Shown here: positions 42,511 to 46,120 of the stretch, in pieces
How positions within the stretch are numbered: position 1 is the stretch's first letter
Layout of the letters: every line of letters begins with the position of its first letter
Assembly (NCBI GenBank): GCA_045603485.1
Contig: JAZUMF010000001.1
Span: 1 to 46,120, forward strand
Reading direction: 5' to 3'
Origin: RGIG5952 sp045603485
GTDB lineage: Bacteria; Verrucomicrobiota; Kiritimatiellia; RFP12; JAAYLN01
Length of the DNA: 46,120 nucleotides
Notes under the pieces: model-generated
What the model was told of the DNA's origin: nothing
Databases searched by the model: none
The model's input: only the letters and a program-made list of their open reading frames with translations
Program-made: the position numbers and the translations under genes

Positions 42511-45500
42511 ATGTTTTTAGCTGTTGCTTCCACAAAACGCCCTATAGCGATGACTTGCCTTTTGATTGCACTTACGGTCATGGGGTTTAACGCATATCGC
42601 AAACTTTCAGTCGAGGATATGCCGGCCGTTGACATTCCTTATGTGACTATTTTGACTACCTGGGTCGGCGCTTCACCTGAAAATGTAGAGAAGGATATTT
42701 CAAAGCACATTGAGGATGCGGTCTCGGGTATTGATGGGCTGAAGCATATCGAATCGTCAAGTCTTGAAAATGTAAGTCAAGTCACCCTTGAATTTAATAT
42801 GGGGATTGATGTTGATGTAGCATCTCAGGATGTCCGTGAAAAGATAGACACGATTCTCTCCGAATTGCCCGCCGATGCCGACAGACCCGTCATTCAAAAG
42901 GTCAATGTAAATGCAAGTGCAGTTGCGCGAATCTTTTTATCGGGCGATGCGCCAATTGATGATTTGTATGACTATGCCGACAATGAAATGGCTGACAGGT
43001 TTGCAACCGTGCCGGGCGTTGCAAAAGTAGATGTCGTAGGAGGTAATGAGCGCGAGGTTTGGGTGGAGCTCGACCGCGATAAACTGGCATCAGCCGGTCT
43101 CACCACAACAGATGTGGCAAACGCTTTAGGGCAGGGGATAGTTTCACTCCCGGGCGGCCGCATAAGAGACGGCGGAACCGAGTTTTCCGTCCGCTTTGAC
43201 GCTGAGTATGACGATATTGATTCTATCGGTCAGTTGGAGGTCGCGGCAGTTAACGGGGCGCGCATCAGAATTTGCGATTTGGGAATTGTCCGCCGTGCAT
43301 CCGAAGAGGTTCGTCAGCGGGCAATTCTTGATGGCAAACAGGGAATCGTTGTTGATATCGTTAAAAAAGCGGAGGGGAATACCGTCGCTATTGTAAAGGC
43401 TCTAAAGGAGCGTTTCGACGAAATAAACGCAAGTCTTCCCGGCGGGATGGAGTTGACTTGGGTAAGCGATGAGGCGTTGGATACCCAGTCATCGATTGAT
43501 TCTGCAATTTCAAGTGTCGGTGAGGCGATTTTAGTCTGTGCCGTGGTGCTGTTTTTCTTTTTGGTGAATATCAGGACCACCCTTATTGTGACGATTACAA
43601 TGCCTGCAACGATAATAATCTCGCTGTTTTTTATGCAGCTTGCAGGGCAATCCCTCAACACAGTGACATTGCTCGCGATTGGACTTTCAACAGGCGTTCT
43701 GGTTTCGAATTCGATTGTCGTTCTTGAAAATGTCATTACAAAGATGGAGACCATCAAGGACAAATGGGAGGCTGCGTCGGTTGGAACCTCTGAAGTCGCA
43801 ATTTCTGTTTTGGCGTCGGCAGGTACAAATGTTGTCGTTATGTTGCCGATTGCCATGATGACAAGCATTGTAGGTAGAATGCTTGCTCCGTTTGCCTTAA
43901 CGACTCTTATCATCAATGCTGTCTCGATTTTTATTAGCTTTACGATGACGCCGATACTTTGTGCTGTCATATTAAAGGCGGGCTCGGAAAAGAAAGATAA
44001 TGCCTTTACAAGGGCTTCTGCCCGCTGGAATAAAGGCTTTGCAAATGTTGCCGGGCGTTATGCCGCATATTACAGGGCAATTTCAAAGCACCGTATTTTC
44101 AGATTCGCGATACCTGTCGTTTCTCTAGCGGTCTTTGTCGTTACGCTTAAAATTGCCGGCAGTTCAATAGGATTTTCGTTTTTTGAAAATGAAGACAAAG
44201 GGCGTGTCTTTGTCAGAGTTGAGTTCCCTCCGTATTACGACCTTGAAAAAACTCAGGCAAGACTTGATAAAATTCAGGAGAGCCTCCTTGATTTATCCGA
44301 TATCGTTCATGTCGTCACTATCGCTGGTAAGGCCGAATCAACTTCGGGACAGGCAAATGAAGGCGTTTATATGGGACAGATTCAGCTTTATTTCAAATCA
44401 AAGCTTGAGCGTTCTTGGAATATGAATGACCGTTTGAGGGAAATTCGCAAACGCATTTCTGAAGAGACGGATTGTTTGGCAGCAGCGTCAATCCCGGGAA
44501 AAATGGGCGGACAGAGTTTCCAAATCGATTATACGCTTTCGGGAGAAGATCTTGCGTTGCTTGAAAACGCGGCAACAGCAATCAAGACCGCAGCCTTGGA
44601 GAAAATTCCCGAAATTGATCAGTTTGATACTACGGTAAGAGACGCAAAACCTGAATTGAAGGTTGAGCCTAAGCGCACAATCCTCACAGATATGCGACTT
44701 TCGCCATCGGCACTCGGAATGATTGTCAGAAGCAATATCGACGGTATCGAAGCGGCAAACTTTAAGAGCGGCGACCGTACATACGACATCCGCGTGAAAC
44801 TTAAGGAAATTTCAGGGCGCGATCAGGTCAAGGGCTTCCTGATACCGGGGGCAAAGGGGCGTCCTATACCCCTTGAATCGGTTGCGGATGTCGTTGAAAC
44901 ACGCACGCCACTGCAAATTTTCAGAGTTGACAAACAACGCTCCGCAAAGTTTCTTGGCGATATCGTGCCGGGTGCCGCAATGGCAACTGTAGGTAAAAAG
45001 ATTACAGAAGTCGCCAACGATAATAATCTTATTCCGGCAGGCTATACATTTAAGGCTACCGGTCAGAATGAGATGATGGGCGAGATGATTGAAGACTTTT
45101 TGGAGGCAATAATTCTTGCAACCCTGCTTACCCTTCTAACTCTTTGTGCGATTCTAGAGTCATGGAGCCGCCCCGCACTTGTACTCTTGACGCTGCCAAT
45201 GGCTTTAATCGGCGTACTCTGGTCTCTGATTCTTTCCGGTAAATCGATGACCGTATTTACTCTTCTCGGCATTCTTATGTTGATAGGTATAGTCGTCAAT
45301 GGTGCTATTCTTATTGTTGACAGAATGGGACAATACAAGAAACAGGGAATGGGTAAACGACAGGCAATGGCTATCGCTCTTCGTGATGAGTTCCGCCCTG
45401 TTTTGATGGTTATTCTCGCCTCCGGTTTGGGAATGCTGCCAATTGCTCTCAATACGGGCATAGGTTCTGAAAATCGCTCCGTCATCGGTATTGCGTCTGT

Positions 45501-45600
45501 AGGCGGTATCATTGTCGCAGGAGTTCTTACAATGACCATTTTACCGCTGATATATTCGGCATTCGGGAAAAACAAGGAATCCGATAAAAACTTTGACTGA
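42511..45600 (+). CDS. RND-family efflux pump (AcrB type) lacking the TM4 Asp
   Basis: Inner-membrane trimeric pump of 1029 residues with the AcrB plan: TM1 (about 11-28), porter domain with GINSTVT-like repeats replaced by MGIDVDVASQDVREKI, TM2-6, second porter domain, TM7-12. Start 42511 follows GGGAGGTG; an upstream TTG would swallow that signal. In TM4, AcrB has two proton-relay aspartates (407-408, LLVDDAIV); here the segment reads GVLVSNSIVVLENV with Ser399-Asn400. In TM10 the expected Lys is in GIVVNGAILIVD as Asn. Energy coupling by the usual route is therefore doubtful. The substrate is unknown. Confidence 0.93.
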   Translation: MFLAVASTKRPIAMTCLLIALTVMGFNAYRKLSVEDMPAVDIPYVTILTTWVGASPENVEKDISKHIEDAVSGIDGLKHIESSSLENVSQVTLEFNMGIDVDVASQDVREKIDTILSELPADADRPVIQKVNVNASAVARIFLSGDAPIDDLYDYADNEMADRFATVPGVAKVDVVGGNEREVWVELDRDKLASAGLTTTDVANALGQGIVSLPGGRIRDGGTEFSVRFDAEYDDIDSIGQLEVAAVNGARIRICDLGIVRRASEEVRQRAILDGKQGIVVDIVKKAEGNTVAIVKALKERFDEINASLPGGMELTWVSDEALDTQSSIDSAISSVGEAILVCAVVLFFFLVNIRTTLIVTITMPATIIISLFFMQLAGQSLNTVTLLAIGLSTGVLVSNSIVVLENVITKMETIKDKWEAASVGTSEVAISVLASAGTNVVVMLPIAMMTSIVGRMLAPFALTTLIINAVSIFISFTMTPILCAVILKAGSEKKDNAFTRASARWNKGFANVAGRYAAYYRAISKHRIFRFAIPVVSLAVFVVTLKIAGSSIGFSFFENEDKGRVFVRVEFPPYYDLEKTQARLDKIQESLLDLSDIVHVVTIAGKAESTSGQANEGVYMGQIQLYFKSKLERSWNMNDRLREIRKRISEETDCLAAASIPGKMGGQSFQIDYTLSGEDLALLENAATAIKTAALEKIPEIDQFDTTVRDAKPELKVEPKRTILTDMRLSPSALGMIVRSNIDGIEAANFKSGDRTYDIRVKLKEISGRDQVKGFLIPGAKGRPIPLESVADVVETRTPLQIFRVDKQRSAKFLGDIVPGAAMATVGKKITEVANDNNLIPAGYTFKATGQNEMMGEMIEDFLEAIILATLLTLLTLCAILESWSRPALVLLTLPMALIGVLWSLILSGKSMTVFTLLGILMLIGIVVNGAILIVDRMGQYKKQGMGKRQAMAIALRDEFRPVLMVILASGLGMLPIALNTGIGSENRSVIGIASVGGIIVAGVLTMTILPLIYSAFGKNKESDKNFD

Positions 45601-45605
45601 TTTCC

Positions 45606-45627
45606 TTTAGTATGGTTTAATACTAAA
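45606..45627. repeat. Perfect inverted repeat TTTAGTAT...ATACTAAA
   Basis: Eight-base perfect arms (45606-45613 and 45620-45627) around six bases, directly after the RND pump stop and 22 bp before the last gene. It may be a weak terminator for the efflux operon or an operator for the DUF2341 gene. No T-run follows directly. Confidence 0.45.
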
Positions 45628-45649
45628 TAGTAATATTTTGAGGTTTAGT

Positions 45650-46120
45650 ATGAGAATCAATACGCAAGCGGTTTGTATAATCACCATTTTTCTTACATTG
45701 AGTGTCTTCTCTCAAGAACGGGTAAGAAGTTTGAGACCCAAGTATTTCTCTGCAATGACTGTTGCAGGGTATGTCGGGGGTGAAACACTTACAAATTTTC
45801 CAGTGGCGGTTCGCATATCAAAAGATGCTATAGCGGGGTTTGATTACGGACAATGCAGGGGCCAAGATGACATTTCCTTTTCTGACGCCAATGGTATGTC
45901 TCTTCCATGTGAGATTGAATGTTGGAATACAAACGGGGAATCCATCGCCTGGGTTTCATTACCATTGGTCTCGACCAACAGCCCGACAACCTTCACGATG
46001 AATTGGAAGCATAGTATTTTGCCGGATGATTCAAATTCAACATCAATATGGACAAATGCAAAATACCTTGGCGCATGGCATTTCAATTCGCCTTACAATC
46101 CGGTCGCAACCAATTATCAG
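45650..46120 (+). CDS. Secreted DUF2341-domain protein, 3'-truncated by window edge
   Basis: Open from ATG 45650 to the right edge, 157 codons with no stop. A signal peptide is clear: a short basic tip, a hydrophobic core (VCIITIFLTLSVF) and a cleavable SQE. From about 34 to 145 it matches DUF2341: VGGETLTNFPVAVRIS, DISFSDANGMSLPCEIECWNTNGESIAWVSLP, and a following segment leading into AWHFN. DUF2341 is a beta-sandwich, often followed by LamG-like, carbohydrate-binding or autotransporter-like C-terminal parts in large surface proteins of PVC bacteria. Only the first domain is visible; full size and function are unknown. GAGG lies 10 bases before the start. Confidence 0.85.
   Translation, partial: MRINTQAVCIITIFLTLSVFSQERVRSLRPKYFSAMTVAGYVGGETLTNFPVAVRISKDAIAGFDYGQCRGQDDISFSDANGMSLPCEIECWNTNGESIAWVSLPLVSTNSPTTFTMNWKHSILPDDSNSTSIWTNAKYLGAWHFNSPYNPVATNYQ

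Noticed and set aside
42511..45600. RND pump as a heavy-metal (CusA-type) exporter
   Set aside because: The sequence lacks a Met-rich metal relay that I can see, and the neighbours are MarR and a drug-type adaptor, so no metal role is claimed.

Overview
The window comes from a Gram-negative bacterium, most likely of the Planctomycetota-Verrucomicrobiota-Chlamydiota group (Verrucomicrobiota, Kiritimatiellota or Lentisphaerota). This is an inference from traits seen together: outer-membrane efflux lipoproteins, a MurC-MurB fusion, a SecD-SecF fusion, dispersed type II secretion genes, a DksA-type zinc-finger protein with a long Lys/Ala tail, and a DUF2341 surface protein at the right edge. No tRNA, rRNA, CRISPR array, prophage or intact insertion sequence was seen. 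Most of the window is housekeeping DNA. Six promoters were found by eye (gyrB, the MATE gene, purC, dksA-like, gmd, marR) with recognisable -35 and -10 boxes at 17-18 bp spacing, and one extended -10 promoter (rpsB).

Layout. 1-686: a broken gene end, a diverged direct repeat, and a Z-DNA-prone tract just before the gyrB promoter. 687-8912 (+): gyrB, gyrA, then a GspE/PilB ATPase and a GspF/PilC membrane protein. 8934-14941 (-): MacA-like adaptor, MacB-like ATPase, MacB-like permease, TolC-like lipoprotein and a transglutaminase-fold protein in one tight operon behind paired operator-like palindromes. 15019-16380 (-): MATE exporter, back-to-back with purC. 16562-19885 (+): purC followed by four pseudopilin genes (gspG, H, I, J types). 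19887-20735 (-): PhnP-like metallo-hydrolase. 20953-21759 (+): DksA/TraR-like protein with a histone H1-like tail. 21785-24652 (-): RluA-family protein lacking the catalytic Asp, then rmd and gmd for GDP-deoxyhexose synthesis.

25048-30557 (+): rpsB with a long structured leader, tsf, a sugar-isomerase-like gene and secDF, closed by a strong terminator. 30651-33336 (+): a Sel1-repeat protein and a Gfo/Idh oxidoreductase with its own terminator. 33522-33914: RNase P RNA, whose closing helix runs into the reading frame of a GspC-like protein. That gene is followed by a half-size UPF0016 transporter, an ABC exporter with an N-terminal zinc ribbon, and the murC-murB fusion. 39336-45600 (+): a marR-led tripartite RND efflux operon whose pump lacks the usual transmembrane aspartates. 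The window ends inside a secreted DUF2341 protein.

Three themes connect the genes: envelope export (two tripartite pumps, MATE, ABC exporter, SecDF, type II secretion parts at three loci), wall and surface-glycan precursors (MurC-MurB, Gmd-Rmd), and core information processing (gyrase, S2, EF-Ts, RNase P, DksA-like). I found no convincing new multi-gene system. The points most worth checking are the RND pump without its proton-relay Asp, the RluA protein with Asn at the catalytic site, the rnpB/CDS overlap, the H1-tailed DksA-like protein, the Z-DNA tract at gyrB, the rpsB leader and the paired operators at macA.
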